A stretch of 64,000 nucleotides of DNA, taken from positions 1 to 64,000 of the forward strand of contig JBFLWM010000021.1 in the NCBI GenBank assembly GCA_040755915.1, written 5' to 3'. Position numbers and translations under genes: made by a program. The stretch comes from Sulfurivermis sp040755915 (GTDB taxonomy: Bacteria > Pseudomonadota > Gammaproteobacteria > Thiohalomonadales > Thiohalomonadaceae). Below, in pieces: positions 51,413-59,750 of the stretch (position 1 is its first letter; every line of letters starts with the position of its first letter). A model generated the notes under the pieces. It was not told where the DNA came from. It searched no databases and saw only the letters and a program-made list of their open reading frames with translations.

Positions 51413-52795
51413 ATGCAACCGAAAGACATCGCCGCCCTGCTCGACGAGCCGGCCTGCGCCCACAACAGCAAGGAGAAGTCCGGCTGCGCCCGTCCCAAGC
51501 CGGGCGCCACGGCCGGCGGCTGCGCCTTCGACGGCGCGCAGATCGCCCTGCTGCCCATCGCCGATGTGGCGCACATCGTCCACGGCCCCATCGCCTGTGC
51601 CGGGTCATCGTGGGACAACCGCGGCACCCGCTCCACCGGACCGACGCTGTACCGCATCGGCATGACCACCGACCTGACCGAACAGGATGTGATCATGGGG
51701 CGCTCGGAGAAGCGCCTGTTCCACTCCATCAGGCAGGCCATCGACAGCTACGCCCCGGCGGCGGTGTTCGTCTACAACACCTGTGTGCCGGCGCTCATCG
51801 GCGACGACGTCGACGCGGTGTGCAAGGCGGCCACGGAGCAGTGGGGCGTGCCGGTGGTGCCGGTGGACGGCGCCGGTTTCTACGGCACCAAGAATCTCGG
51901 CAACCGCATCGCCGGCGAGGCGATGGTCAAGCACGTCGTCGGCAGCCGCGAGCCCGATCCGCTGCCGCCGGAGAGCGTGCGTCCCGGCATCCGGGTGCAC
52001 GACATCAACCTGATCGGCGAATACAACATCGCCGGCGAGCTGTGGCACGTGCTGCCGCTGTTCGACGAGCTCGGCCTGCGCGTGCTGTGTACCCTGTCCG
52101 GCGATGCGCGTTTCCGCGAGGTGCAGACCATGCACCGCGCGGAGGTGAACATGATGGTCTGTTCCAAGGCGATGGTGAATGTGGCGCGCAAGCTGGAGAA
52201 ACAGTACGGCACGCCATGGTTCGAGGGCAGCTTCTACGGCGTGCGCGACGTCAGCCAGGCGTTGCGCGATTTCGCCCGCCTGATCGGCGACCCGGATCTG
52301 AGCGAGCGCACGGAACGTCTCATTGCGCGCGAGGAGGCGCGGGCCGATGCCCTGCTGCAGCCCTGGCGCGAACGTCTGCAGGGGCGGCGCGCCCTGCTCT
52401 ATACCGGCGGCGTGAAATCGTGGTCGGTGATCTCCGCCCTGCAGGACCTCGGCCTCAAGGTGGTTGCCACCGGTACCAACAAGTCCACCGAGGAAGACAA
52501 GGCGCGCATCCGCGAACTGATGGGGCCGGAGGTGAAGATGCTGGATGAGGGCAGTCCGCGCGCACTGCTCGACACCGTGCGCACCTACCAGGCCGACGTC
52601 CTCATCGCCGGCGGCCGCAACATGTACACGGCACTGAAGGCGCGCATCCCCTTCCTCGACATCAATCAGGAACGCGAATTCGGCTACGCCGGTTATGCCG
52701 GCATGGCGGAACTGGCGCGCCAGCTGGCGCTCACCATCGAGAGTCCGGTGTGGCCGGCCGTGCGCAAGAGCGCGCCGTGGGAGGTGGTGTCATGA
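51413..52795 (+). CDS. nifE: nitrogenase iron-molybdenum cofactor scaffold protein NifE
   Basis: NifE and NifN form the alpha2-beta2 scaffold on which the NifB product matures to FeMo-cofactor. The 460-residue protein has the family N-terminus (EPACAHNSKEKSGCARPKPG then ATAGGCAFDGA), GPIACAGSSWDNRGT with a conserved cysteine, and YNTCVPALIGDD. The ATG at 51413 with GAGGTG 5 bases before is the correct start; an upstream in-frame TTG sits inside the promoter. Its stop overlaps the nifN start (ATGA). It is the first gene of an operon reaching at least to the ferredoxins. Confidence 0.97.
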   Translation: MQPKDIAALLDEPACAHNSKEKSGCARPKPGATAGGCAFDGAQIALLPIADVAHIVHGPIACAGSSWDNRGTRSTGPTLYRIGMTTDLTEQDVIMGRSEKRLFHSIRQAIDSYAPAAVFVYNTCVPALIGDDVDAVCKAATEQWGVPVVPVDGAGFYGTKNLGNRIAGEAMVKHVVGSREPDPLPPESVRPGIRVHDINLIGEYNIAGELWHVLPLFDELGLRVLCTLSGDARFREVQTMHRAEVNMMVCSKAMVNVARKLEKQYGTPWFEGSFYGVRDVSQALRDFARLIGDPDLSERTERLIAREEARADALLQPWRERLQGRRALLYTGGVKSWSVISALQDLGLKVVATGTNKSTEEDKARIRELMGPEVKMLDEGSPRALLDTVRTYQADVLIAGGRNMYTALKARIPFLDINQEREFGYAGYAGMAELARQLALTIESPVWPAVRKSAPWEVVS

Positions 52796-54144
52796 GCGTC
52801 ACCATCCTGAAACGCAACAAGGCGCTGACGGTCAATCCGTTGAAGGTGAGCCAGCCGGTCGGCGCGACGCTGGCCTTCCTCGGCATCAACAAGGCGATGC
52901 CGCTGATGCATGGCTCGCAGGGCTGCACCGCCTTTGCCAAGGTGATGTTCGTGCGCCACTTCCGCGAGCCGATCCCCCTGCAGACCACGGCCATGGATCA
53001 GATCAGCACGGTGATGGGAGCCGACGACAGCATCGTCGAGGCGCTCACCACCATCTTCAGCAAGAACAAGCCGCGCCTCATCGGCCTGATGACCACCGGC
53101 CTGTCGGAGACCCAGGGGGCGGACATACGCCGTGCCGTGAAGATGTTCCGCGACACCCAGCCGGAATTCGCCGCTTGCCATGTGGTGCCGGTGGATACGC
53201 CGGACTACGTCGGCGGATTTGAAAGCGGTTTTTCTTTGGCGGTGAAGGCCGTGATTGAAACTGTGGTGCCGCAGACGCAGCGCGCCGGCATGCGTCAGCG
53301 CCAGGTCAACGTGCTGGCCGGCGCCCACCTGACGCCGGGCGACGTCGAGGCGCTGAAGGAACTGATCGAGGCCTTCGAGCTGCGTCCGGTGATACTGCCG
53401 GACATCGCCGATTCGCTCGACGGCCACCTCACGCCGAACGATTTCACCCCGCACACCGTCGGCGGCACGCCGCTGTCCGATATCGAACTGATGGGGGAGT
53501 CGGCGGCCACGCTGGTGTTCGGCGCGGCGCTGAATGCTGCCGCCGATGTGCTGGCCGAGCGTACCGGCGTGCCGGACTACCGCTTCGATCATCTGCTCGG
53601 CCTCGATGCGGTGGACAGTTTTGTGCACACCCTCAGCCGCATCGCGCAGCGGCCGGTGCCGGAGCGCGTCAATCGCCAGCGCGCGCAGTTGCAGGATGCG
53701 CTGGTGGATGCGCATTTCATGCTCGGCATGCGCCGGGTCGCCATTGCGGCGGAGCCCGATCAGCTGTTGGCACTCAGCGAGCTGGCGCAGGGCGTCGGGA
53801 TGGAGGTCGTTGCCGCTGTCGCACCGAGCCGCGGCCCGGCGCTGGAGCGGCTGGCACTGGCCGAGGTGAAGATCGGCGATCTGGAGGATCTCGAGCAGAT
53901 GGCCCGCGCCGGCCACGCCGAACTTCTGCTGGGCAACTCCCATTGCGGCCAGGCGGCCGCGCGGTTGCATATCCCGCTGCTGCGCATCGGTTTCCCGCTC
54001 TACGACCTGGTGGGCGGCTATCAGCGCACCGCCATCGGTTATCGCGGCACGCGCGCGCTGCTGTTCGACCTGGCCAATCTGATGCTGGAGCACGGCCATC
54101 ACGAGATCGAACCGTATCGGTCCGTCTACAAGGTGGGGGACTAG
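52792..54144 (+). CDS. nifN: nitrogenase iron-molybdenum cofactor scaffold protein NifN
   Basis: NifN is the beta-like partner of NifE. The 450-residue protein starts at the ATG overlapping the nifE stop. It has NPLKVSQPVGATLAFLGI, the MHGSQGCTAFAKV cysteine motif near residue 45, and the central LLGNSHCGQAAA pattern. Length is typical. It is translationally coupled to nifE and followed after 2 bases by nifX. Confidence 0.97.
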   Translation: MSVTILKRNKALTVNPLKVSQPVGATLAFLGINKAMPLMHGSQGCTAFAKVMFVRHFREPIPLQTTAMDQISTVMGADDSIVEALTTIFSKNKPRLIGLMTTGLSETQGADIRRAVKMFRDTQPEFAACHVVPVDTPDYVGGFESGFSLAVKAVIETVVPQTQRAGMRQRQVNVLAGAHLTPGDVEALKELIEAFELRPVILPDIADSLDGHLTPNDFTPHTVGGTPLSDIELMGESAATLVFGAALNAAADVLAERTGVPDYRFDHLLGLDAVDSFVHTLSRIAQRPVPERVNRQRAQLQDALVDAHFMLGMRRVAIAAEPDQLLALSELAQGVGMEVVAAVAPSRGPALERLALAEVKIGDLEDLEQMARAGHAELLLGNSHCGQAAARLHIPLLRIGFPLYDLVGGYQRTAIGYRGTRALLFDLANLMLEHGHHEIEPYRSVYKVGD

Positions 54145-54146
54145 CC

Positions 54147-54623
54147 ATGGCGATGCAGAGGAAATTGCGGGTGCTGGAGAGCGAGGGCGACGCCGGGCAG
54201 CGCGCGTTGCAGGTGGCCTTCGCCACCTCGGACCTGAAACACGTCGATCAGCATTTCGGCTCCGCCGAGCGCTTCGCCATCTACCGCGTCGAGGCGGGGC
54301 GCGTGACCCTGTCGCAGGTGGCGGAGTTCGGCAGCCAGCAGCAGGACGGCAACGAGAACAAGCTGCTGGAAAAGTTCGTATTGCTGGACGGCTGCGCCGC
54401 GGTGTACAGCCAGGCCATCGGCCCGTCCGCCGTGCGCCAGCTGCTGGGGCTGGGCATCCAGCCGATGCGCGTGGCGGAGGGCAGCTCGATCAGCGCGCTG
54501 TTGTCCGTGCTGCAGCAGGAGATTGCCTCGGCGGCGCCGGGCTGGGTGAGCCGCGCCCTGGAACGGCAGAGGCGTGATCGCCGTCGCTTCGATGCGATGG
54601 CCGCGGAGGGATGGGAGGACTGA
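54147..54623 (+). CDS. nifX: NifX, FeMo-cofactor carrier
   Basis: NifX binds FeMo-cofactor precursors and passes them to NifEN. The 158-residue protein has the NifX/NifB-C-terminal/NafY core: LQVAFATSDLKHVDQHFGSAERFAIY, shown here in part as DLKHVDQHFGSAERF, then EFGSQQQDGNENKLLEKF and YSQAIGPSAVRQLLG. Start at 54147, 2 bases after nifN. The C-terminal extension is arginine-rich. A stem-loop follows. Confidence 0.95.
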   Translation: MAMQRKLRVLESEGDAGQRALQVAFATSDLKHVDQHFGSAERFAIYRVEAGRVTLSQVAEFGSQQQDGNENKLLEKFVLLDGCAAVYSQAIGPSAVRQLLGLGIQPMRVAEGSSISALLSVLQQEIASAAPGWVSRALERQRRDRRRFDAMAAEGWED

Positions 54624-54631
54624 GTATCGTC

Positions 54632-54699
54632 CGGGATGCGGGATACGGGACTAACGTGGTAATTCGGGGGCGAGTTACGTCGCCCGTATTCCGCATCCC
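54632..54699. repeat. long stem-loop between nifX and the DUF269 gene
   Basis: CGGGATGCGGGATACGGG (54632-54649) pairs with CCCGTATTCCGCATCCC (54683-54699): 16 of 17 bases match in inverse orientation around a 33-base loop. It lies inside the nifE operon, 8 bases after the nifX stop. It could stabilise the upstream mRNA or lower expression of the downstream genes. There is no T-run. Confidence 0.8.
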
Positions 54700-54727
54700 C
54701 GACGGTATTCGACAGAGGAGTACGGCA

Positions 54728-55192
54728 ATGACCGATGCAGTGGTGGAAAACGCCCCGATCATGGATACGGATTTCATCCGGGAAATGGTCAAGCAGATGC
54801 GCGCCCTGGACAGCTATGGCGTGTGGGAGGGCAAGAGTGCCGCGGAGATACTGGAGCCGCTGGTGCTGACGCCGGAACGCAAGAAGGAGATCCCGGTGGT
54901 CGGCGATCCCGATGAGGAGACCATGGCGCGCGTCAAGGCGTTCTATAACGCCATCTCCACGCTGATCGAAAAGGAGTGTGGCCTGATGGCGGTGCCGATG
55001 ATGGTGCTGAGTCATGAAGGCTTCGGCCGTGTGGTGATCACCGTCGGCAAGCTGGTGGTGCTGGACAAGAGCCTGCGCGACGTGCATCGCTTCGGCTTCG
55101 CCAGCCTGTCCAAGATGAAGGATGAGGCCGACAAGCTGCTGTCAGTGGCGCTTGAGCTGATTGGTTCCTACTCGAAAGTGGCCGGATTGTAA
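54728..55192 (+). CDS. NifX-associated nitrogen fixation protein (DUF269)
   Basis: The 154-residue protein matches the DUF269 family that accompanies nifX in most diazotrophs: DTDFIREMVKQMRALDSYG, then LTPERKKEIPVVGDPD, then GFGRVVITVGKLVVLDKSLRD near residue 110. Its role is not firmly known; it is thought to assist cofactor handling. GAGGAG precedes the ATG at 54728. It is separated from nifX by the stem-loop at 54632-54699. Confidence 0.93.
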   Translation: MTDAVVENAPIMDTDFIREMVKQMRALDSYGVWEGKSAAEILEPLVLTPERKKEIPVVGDPDEETMARVKAFYNAISTLIEKECGLMAVPMMVLSHEGFGRVVITVGKLVVLDKSLRDVHRFGFASLSKMKDEADKLLSVALELIGSYSKVAGL

Positions 55193-55202
55193 GGGGCATT
55201 TT

Positions 55203-55415
55203 ATGAGCGAAGACGAATTGAAAGAATTGGAGAAAGAGGTGCGAAAGCGCAAGCGCATCGCGTCGGAATGGGCTTCGCAGTTGCACGACCTGGTCGAAGA
55301 CAAACTGCCGGCCGCCTACGACGAACTGCCCGCTATCGCGCAGTCCACCTACGACGCCTGCAAGTCGTGGGCCGAGGCCAACCAGGCCTGGCAAGCGGCA
55401 CAAGCCGGACAATGA
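55203..55415 (+). CDS. small nif-associated helical protein (CCE_0567/DUF683 type)
   Basis: The 70-residue protein begins MSEDELKELEKEVRKRKRIA and is predicted to be a helical hairpin. It belongs to the small family found directly after the DUF269 gene in nif clusters. No cysteines form a metal motif. It starts 10 bases after the DUF269 gene (ribosome region AAGGGG). Confidence 0.9.
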   Translation: MSEDELKELEKEVRKRKRIASEWASQLHDLVEDKLPAAYDELPAIAQSTYDACKSWAEANQAWQAAQAGQ

Positions 55416-55432
55416 CAACGGAGTATATGTAA

Positions 55433-55732
55433 ATGAGCGAAATGATTACCGGCCTGACCCGTGGCGGTGCCGCCTGGACACCTGAATTCATCGTGGCCAT
55501 CAACCAGAAGGAGTGCATCGGTTGCGGCCGTTGCTACAAGGTGTGCCCGCGCAATGTGTTTGAACTGGTCGAGCGTGAAGGCGACGACGAGGATGAGGAT
55601 GACGATTTCTCCGACGACGTCGCCATGGTGATGACCATCGTGGATGCGCTGGACTGCATCGGCTGCGGCTCCTGTGCCCGCGTCTGCTCCAAGAAGTGTC
55701 ACAGCCATGCCGCTGCTGCGTTGAGCGCGTGA
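55433..55732 (+). CDS. fdxB: nif-specific ferredoxin III (2x[4Fe-4S])
   Basis: The 99-residue protein has two four-cysteine sets: C28, C31, C34, C38 (ECIGCGRCYKVCP) and C75, C78, C81, C85 (DCIGCGSCARVCS). Between them lies an acidic loop (DDEDEDDDFSDD). It matches ferredoxin III of nif clusters, a candidate electron donor for nitrogenase or for cofactor assembly. It sits 17 bases after the small helical gene in the nifE operon. Confidence 0.93.
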   Translation: MSEMITGLTRGGAAWTPEFIVAINQKECIGCGRCYKVCPRNVFELVEREGDDEDEDDDFSDDVAMVMTIVDALDCIGCGSCARVCSKKCHSHAAAALSA

Positions 55733-55744
55733 GTCGGGGGACGT

Positions 55745-56071
55745 ATGCCGAAACCGCAGAAACATGTGTTCGTCTGCACGCAGGCGCGGCCGGAAGGCCA
55801 CCCGCGCGGCTCCTGCCAGCAGAGGGGGTGCGCCGCCATCGCCGAGGAATTCTGGTTCCAGTTGCAGGGCCGCAACCTGCTCGGCCCGGTGCAGCTCACC
55901 ACCACCGCCTGCATCGGCCCGTGCGGGGTGGGTCCGAACGTGCTGGTCTATCCGGAAGGCGTGATGTACAGCGGCCTGAAGAAGGAGGATGTCGGCACCA
56001 TCGTCGAGCAGCATCTCGTCGGCGGCGCGCCGGTGGCGACACTGCTGGCCCCGCCGGACCTGTGGGGTTGA
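55745..56071 (+). CDS. thioredoxin-like [2Fe-2S] ferredoxin
   Basis: The 108-residue protein has the thioredoxin-like ferredoxin cysteine spacing C11, C24, C56, C60 (HVFVCTQARP, RGSCQQRGC, TTACIGPCG), as in the Aquifex and Azotobacter (Shethna protein I type) ferredoxins; C29 is an extra cysteine. In diazotrophs such a gene often lies next to nif genes. It follows fdxB after 12 bases. Confidence 0.9.
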   Translation: MPKPQKHVFVCTQARPEGHPRGSCQQRGCAAIAEEFWFQLQGRNLLGPVQLTTTACIGPCGVGPNVLVYPEGVMYSGLKKEDVGTIVEQHLVGGAPVATLLAPPDLWG

Positions 56072-56072
56072 C

Positions 56073-56507
56073 GTGGGCGCCGCCGCGCGTTTGATCGTCT
56101 ACCACAAGCAGGCGACCAGTGCGCGCTTGCGCTTCCTGCGTCTGGCCGACCATACGGTGTGCAGCTTCGGCGCCCTGCCGGCGCTTGCCGCCGTGGTGGA
56201 ACCGGAAGAAAAGGCGCGTTTCGAGCCGGCCGTCGTGCCGCATCCGGCGCCGCTCGCCGGACGCATGGAACAGCAGCTCGGCCTGCCGGGCGGCAGTGTC
56301 GAACTCGACGGCGGATTCGTTGTGCGCGTCGACGTGCCGGATGGTCCGCTGACCGTCTATCTGGCGCGCCTCACCTCCATTGATCCGCCCTTTGCCGCCG
56401 CCGCGGCGCACGGCGCCACCTTCATCGACCTGACCCAGGCGCGCGATCTGCCACGCGTGGAGCTGGAGTTGTTGCGCCGCGCCTACCAGCACGTGATGGG
56501 CGGCTGA
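56073..56507 (+). CDS. nif-operon protein of unknown function
   Basis: From a GTG at 56073 (1 base after the ferredoxin stop) the frame encodes 144 residues. I recognise no family. It has a single cysteine (TVCSFG) and no metal cluster motif, so it is not NifQ. Features are LIVYHKQATSARLRFLRLA at the start, a central VELDGGFVVRVDVPDGPLTVYL pattern (in part VVRVDVPDGPLTVYL) suggesting beta strands, and a helical end (VELELLRRAYQHVMGG). It lies between the ferredoxin and an acetyltransferase gene (2-base gap), so it is probably part of the nifE operon and expressed with it. Confidence 0.75.
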   Translation: MGAAARLIVYHKQATSARLRFLRLADHTVCSFGALPALAAVVEPEEKARFEPAVVPHPAPLAGRMEQQLGLPGGSVELDGGFVVRVDVPDGPLTVYLARLTSIDPPFAAAAAHGATFIDLTQARDLPRVELELLRRAYQHVMGG

Positions 56508-56509
56508 AC

Positions 56510-56992
56510 ATGGCCTGCCGCGTGCGCCCGGCCACGGCCGGCGATCTTTCCGCCCTGTGCGCCCTGCTCGGGGAACTCTTCAGCATCGAAGCGGATTTTC
56601 AGCCCGATCCGGCGCGGCAAGGGGTTGCGCTGGAACGCCTGCTGCAGAGGCCGCAACAGGCCCTGGTGCTGGTGGCGGAAGACGGCGGCGCGGTGTGCGG
56701 CATGTGTACTGCACAACTGCTGATCTCCACCGCCGAGGGCGGCGAGGCGGCCCTGGTGGAGGATGTGGTGGTACGTCACGACCGCCGCGGCAGCGGTATC
56801 GGCAGCGCCCTGCTCGACGCACTGGAGGCGTGGTGCAGCGCACGCGGCATCACGCGCCTGCAACTGCTCGCCGACACCGCCAATGCCCCGGCCCTGGCGT
56901 TCTATCGCCGGCGCGGCTGGCAGACGACGCAGTTGCAGGCGTGGCGGCGCTATCTTATGCCGCTGTCAGCCGAAACGTCCCGCTGTAGCTGA
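56510..56992 (+). CDS. GNAT family N-acetyltransferase
   Basis: The 160-residue protein has the GNAT core: VRPATAGDLSALCALL at the start, VEDVVVRHDRRGSGIGSALLDALEAW with the acetyl-CoA loop R-R-G-S-G-I-G, and NAPALAFYRRRGWQ near the end. The substrate is unknown. It starts 2 bases after the unknown nif-operon gene, and its 3' end overlaps the converging DUF4166 gene by 38 bases. Whether it acts in nitrogen fixation is not known. Confidence 0.85.
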   Translation: MACRVRPATAGDLSALCALLGELFSIEADFQPDPARQGVALERLLQRPQQALVLVAEDGGAVCGMCTAQLLISTAEGGEAALVEDVVVRHDRRGSGIGSALLDALEAWCSARGITRLQLLADTANAPALAFYRRRGWQTTQLQAWRRYLMPLSAETSRCS

Positions 56993-57569
56993 AGGTGTTG
57001 CCCCAGAGCGGGTGGCGCACGGTGAACTCGAGGGCAATGGTATCGTCATCGACGCCGCGCTCGATGATTTCTGCGTGGCCCAGGAGCAGCCAGTCAGGAA
57101 TGCGCAGGCTCAGCGGGCCGAGCCGCCACAGGTAGCCGTGGCTTGTGTAGCACAACATCCCGTCCAGCTCGGATAGATGCATGCAGATGCCGAGATTGCC
57201 GCGCACGAATTCCACAATTTCACTGCCAGCCAGATGCTCCATGCGTGAGGAAAAGACATGTGGTGTGCGGCCGGGGAAGTGGAATGTGCGGTGCCAGTAC
57301 ATGGCGGGGCGGGCAGAATGGGTGCGATTGCGCACCTCCACCGGGATGTTCGTGCCGCGATAGGGGACCAGGGCGCCGAACAGCCATCCCGCAAGAATCA
57401 GTGGTTTGGCGATGAAGGCGTGGCTGATTTCATCCATGGTGCCGCGCAGCGTGCAGGCATGTTCCTGTCCTGGGGTCAGGTCATAGTGGCGGCGCACGGC
57501 AGCGTGCAACTTGTACCAGTTGTCGCCCAAGGCACGGCGCATTACCGGTCCAGACTCAATGTCCATCAT
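56955..57569 (-). CDS. DUF4166 domain protein
   Basis: The 204-residue protein has the DUF4166 pattern: PVMRRALGDNWYKLHAAVRRHY near the start, GTMDEISHAFIAKPL, and EVRNRTHSARPAMYWHRTF. The start ATG at 57569 follows AAGGAG; a second ATG is at 57566. It is the last gene of the five-gene minus-strand module. Its 3' end runs 38 bases into the acetyltransferase gene. No catalytic function is assigned to DUF4166. Confidence 0.85.
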   Translation of the reverse strand: MMDIESGPVMRRALGDNWYKLHAAVRRHYDLTPGQEHACTLRGTMDEISHAFIAKPLILAGWLFGALVPYRGTNIPVEVRNRTHSARPAMYWHRTFHFPGRTPHVFSSRMEHLAGSEIVEFVRGNLGICMHLSELDGMLCYTSHGYLWRLGPLSLRIPDWLLLGHAEIIERGVDDDTIALEFTVRHPLWGNTFSYSGTFRLTAA

Positions 57570-57577
57570 GGCTCTCC

Positions 57578-58048
57578 TTAGAATGAGGGTTTGAATACCA
57601 TCAGCACGACCGCCAGGGTCATCGCGGCAAACGCAGGTATACCCAGCCAGAACCACAGGCGGGCAAGGCGATGATAGGTGGCAGGTAGCGGTGTCGTTGT
57701 TTCTGCCGCCACTATGCTGAGGTCGCGCATGCGGATCTGCAGGAATACCACCGGCAACCAGCAGAAACCGGCGAGAAGGTAGAGCCCGAGTGCGCCCAGC
57801 AGCCAGGGCGTCGTCGGTGACCATCCGGCCAGATAGACAAGGGCATAGCCGGTGAGAGGCTGCAGAATTACGGTTGGCGTCGTGAATAGCCAATCGGCCC
57901 ACACCACCAGCCGGTTGGTGCTGGCGATGGCTGCGAGGCTGCCGCTGCGGTCGGTAAAGAATTTGTAGAACGCGCTGCCGAAGCCGGTGCCGAACAGGAA
58001 TATGGCGCTGAGGATGTGCAGCGTCTTGAGCATGGTGTAGTCCATCAT
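57578..58048 (-). CDS. DUF2269 integral membrane protein
   Basis: The 156-residue protein has four membrane segments and the DUF2269 start (LKTLHILSAIFLFGTGFGSAFYKFF). Its ATG at 58048 overlaps the stop of the SDR-DoxX gene, and GGAGAAATC serves as ribosome site, so the two are translationally coupled. Function unknown. Confidence 0.85.
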   Translation of the reverse strand: MMDYTMLKTLHILSAIFLFGTGFGSAFYKFFTDRSGSLAAIASTNRLVVWADWLFTTPTVILQPLTGYALVYLAGWSPTTPWLLGALGLYLLAGFCWLPVVFLQIRMRDLSIVAAETTTPLPATYHRLARLWFWLGIPAFAAMTLAVVLMVFKPSF

Positions 58049-59328
58049 GATTTCTCCATGGCATACCAGCTGAACAGGGTCACCAATAGCGGCACGTTCT
58101 TGGTTATCGGCCCGAAGGGATGCAGCCAGTATTCCGGCAGCGCCACCGTGATGATCAGCGTGTAGACGGCAATCACGATGAGTTGAAGCCAGAATGCAGA
58201 CCGTAGTCTATGGCGCAGTAGCAGTGCGAGACCCAGTATGAGGTCCAGGGTCGCAGCTCCGTACAGTGCTACGGGGGCGGCGACGCCGGTAATCCCTGTA
58301 AGCGCCAGCATGGCGTAGCTGTCCACGACCGGAAACAGCAATGCAGATGTCACAGCTGTGCCGATCCACAGGAAGGCCAGGCTCATGCGCAACAGGGGAC
58401 GGATGAAGTACAGGTGGGCATGCCAGCGTTCTGCCTGTGTCGCCGGGACGCTGCTCAGCGACGCGGTGTAGCCGCGCGGGACGAAGCCGATGACGTCGGT
58501 CAGCGGCTCAAGCGGCGCACAGTTGCCGCGGCACAGCATGGCTATTGTCTCGGTGCCAAGCGGTGCCGTGCCGAGGAATCCGCCGATGCGTGCCAGCGGG
58601 AGCAGGAGCGCGTAGGGGATGCGCAGCAGCCGTGGCCGGCCCAGCCCCAGCCAGCTGCGTAGCTGCAGCAGCAGATTGCGCATGGTGATGCGCTCCGCGC
58701 CCACTACGTCCAGGCGATGATGGCCGTGCCGGGGCCGTGCGAGGCAGTCCAGCACTATCGTTGTCAGGTCGCTGATGTGGATGGGCTGGACCTGCTGGGC
58801 ACCATCGTCGGGCAACGGTATCAGGGGTAGCGCAGCTATGGCGCGGAAGAACTCGCTGCTCTTGGCGCCTGCGCCATGCACGATCGACGGCCGCAGCACG
58901 ATACTGTCCAGAGCGAGATCCTCAAGGGCATCGTCGGCGGCGCGCTTACTCAGGTGATAGGCGCTGGTGGCCTCCGCGTCGGCACCGAGGGCGGATATCT
59001 GTATGACCTGCCGTACGCCTGCCGCTGCAGCCGCCTGGAAGAGCGCACGCGGTGCGGCGTAGTGGAGGGCATGAAAGGTTTGCGTACCGTGTTCGCGGAT
59101 GATGCCGACGGTGTTGATTACTACCTCGATGCCGGTCAGGCGTTCACCCCAGCAGGCCGTGTCGTGGTCCGATGTATAGTCACAGCGGACATAGCGCGGA
59201 CCAGAAAACTGCATGGCGGCCCGTTGCGGATCGCGCACACAGGCGGTGACGTGATGCCCCTGTGCGAGGAGGGCGCGCAGCAGATGGCTGCCGATAAAGC
59301 CTGTTGCTCCGGTAAGCAGGATATTCAT
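58045..59328 (-). CDS. NAD(P)-binding SDR-type protein fused to a DoxX-like membrane domain
   Basis: The 427-residue protein starts MNILLTGATGFIGSHLLRAL, an extended SDR/NmrA-type Rossmann nucleotide-binding motif. The SDR part spans about 1-300 (YHLSKRAADDALE supplies a YxxxK). A C-terminal part of about 120 residues has four membrane segments and resembles DoxX-like quinone-associated domains. The start at 59328 is 1 base after the preceding stop. A membrane-bound oxidoreductase working with quinone is a plausible inference. Confidence 0.87.
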   Translation of the reverse strand: MNILLTGATGFIGSHLLRALLAQGHHVTACVRDPQRAAMQFSGPRYVRCDYTSDHDTACWGERLTGIEVVINTVGIIREHGTQTFHALHYAAPRALFQAAAAAGVRQVIQISALGADAEATSAYHLSKRAADDALEDLALDSIVLRPSIVHGAGAKSSEFFRAIAALPLIPLPDDGAQQVQPIHISDLTTIVLDCLARPRHGHHRLDVVGAERITMRNLLLQLRSWLGLGRPRLLRIPYALLLPLARIGGFLGTAPLGTETIAMLCRGNCAPLEPLTDVIGFVPRGYTASLSSVPATQAERWHAHLYFIRPLLRMSLAFLWIGTAVTSALLFPVVDSYAMLALTGITGVAAPVALYGAATLDLILGLALLLRHRLRSAFWLQLIVIAVYTLIITVALPEYWLHPFGPITKNVPLLVTLFSWYAMEKS

Positions 59329-59329
59329 G

Positions 59330-59692
59330 TTACTCGGCTCCCGGCAGGGCCTGGTGGCGGAGTACTGTCGCCGGGATGCTGCGATAGAGCACCAGACCCA
59401 GGCCGGCCAATCCCAGGAACACACCCAGCAACCCATGCCACAATCCGTCGCGCAAGACCTGCGGCAGGTGGAATGGTGCAGGATCAACGCTGTGGGTGCC
59501 ATGCACCACCAGCATCAGGGGGGCGATGAATAACATCAGGTAGGTAAAGCGGGCCCAGAAAACGGCGCGAGATGCCGTGCCGCACAATTCCGTCAGGAGT
59601 GGTTGCAGGGCGTTACGCAGGGTGGTGACCACCAGTATGCACAATGCCGCACACAGGCCGGTTTCCAGCAGGAAGATATTGGCGCTGTTCAT
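59330..59692 (-). CDS. small integral membrane protein, unknown
   Basis: The 120-residue protein has about four hydrophobic segments (ETGLCAALCILVVTTL, YLMLFIAPLMLVVHG, GLLGVFLGLAGLGLVLY). An AAGGAGGA ribosome site precedes the ATG at 59692. It is the first gene after the operator at 59717-59734 and is followed after 1 base by the SDR-DoxX gene. I recognise no family. Confidence 0.75.
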   Translation of the reverse strand: MNSANIFLLETGLCAALCILVVTTLRNALQPLLTELCGTASRAVFWARFTYLMLFIAPLMLVVHGTHSVDPAPFHLPQVLRDGLWHGLLGVFLGLAGLGLVLYRSIPATVLRHQALPGAE

Positions 59693-59716
59693 GATTCCTC
59701 CTTGTGTTGACTGAAA

Positions 59717-59734
59717 TTTCAGTAAATACAGAAA
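59717..59734. promoter_or_regulatory. 18-bp operator before the membrane/SDR operon
   Basis: TTTCAGTAAATACAGAAA has the same two 7-base arms (TTTCAGT and ACAGAAA, 4 bases apart) as the site at 60298-60315. It lies 24 bases upstream of the gene starting at 59692. It also overlaps a perfect 14-bp palindrome, ACTGAAATTTCAGT, at 59710-59723. I take it as a binding site of the adjacent regulator. Confidence 0.75.
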
Positions 59735-59750
59735 TAAAGAGGTAAAAAAA

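Noticed and set aside
56073..56507. nifQ
   Set aside because: NifQ has a C-terminal cysteine cluster; this protein has one cysteine only.
56510..56992. cysE/nifP-type serine acetyltransferase
   Set aside because: The protein has a GNAT acetyl-CoA loop and no hexapeptide repeats.
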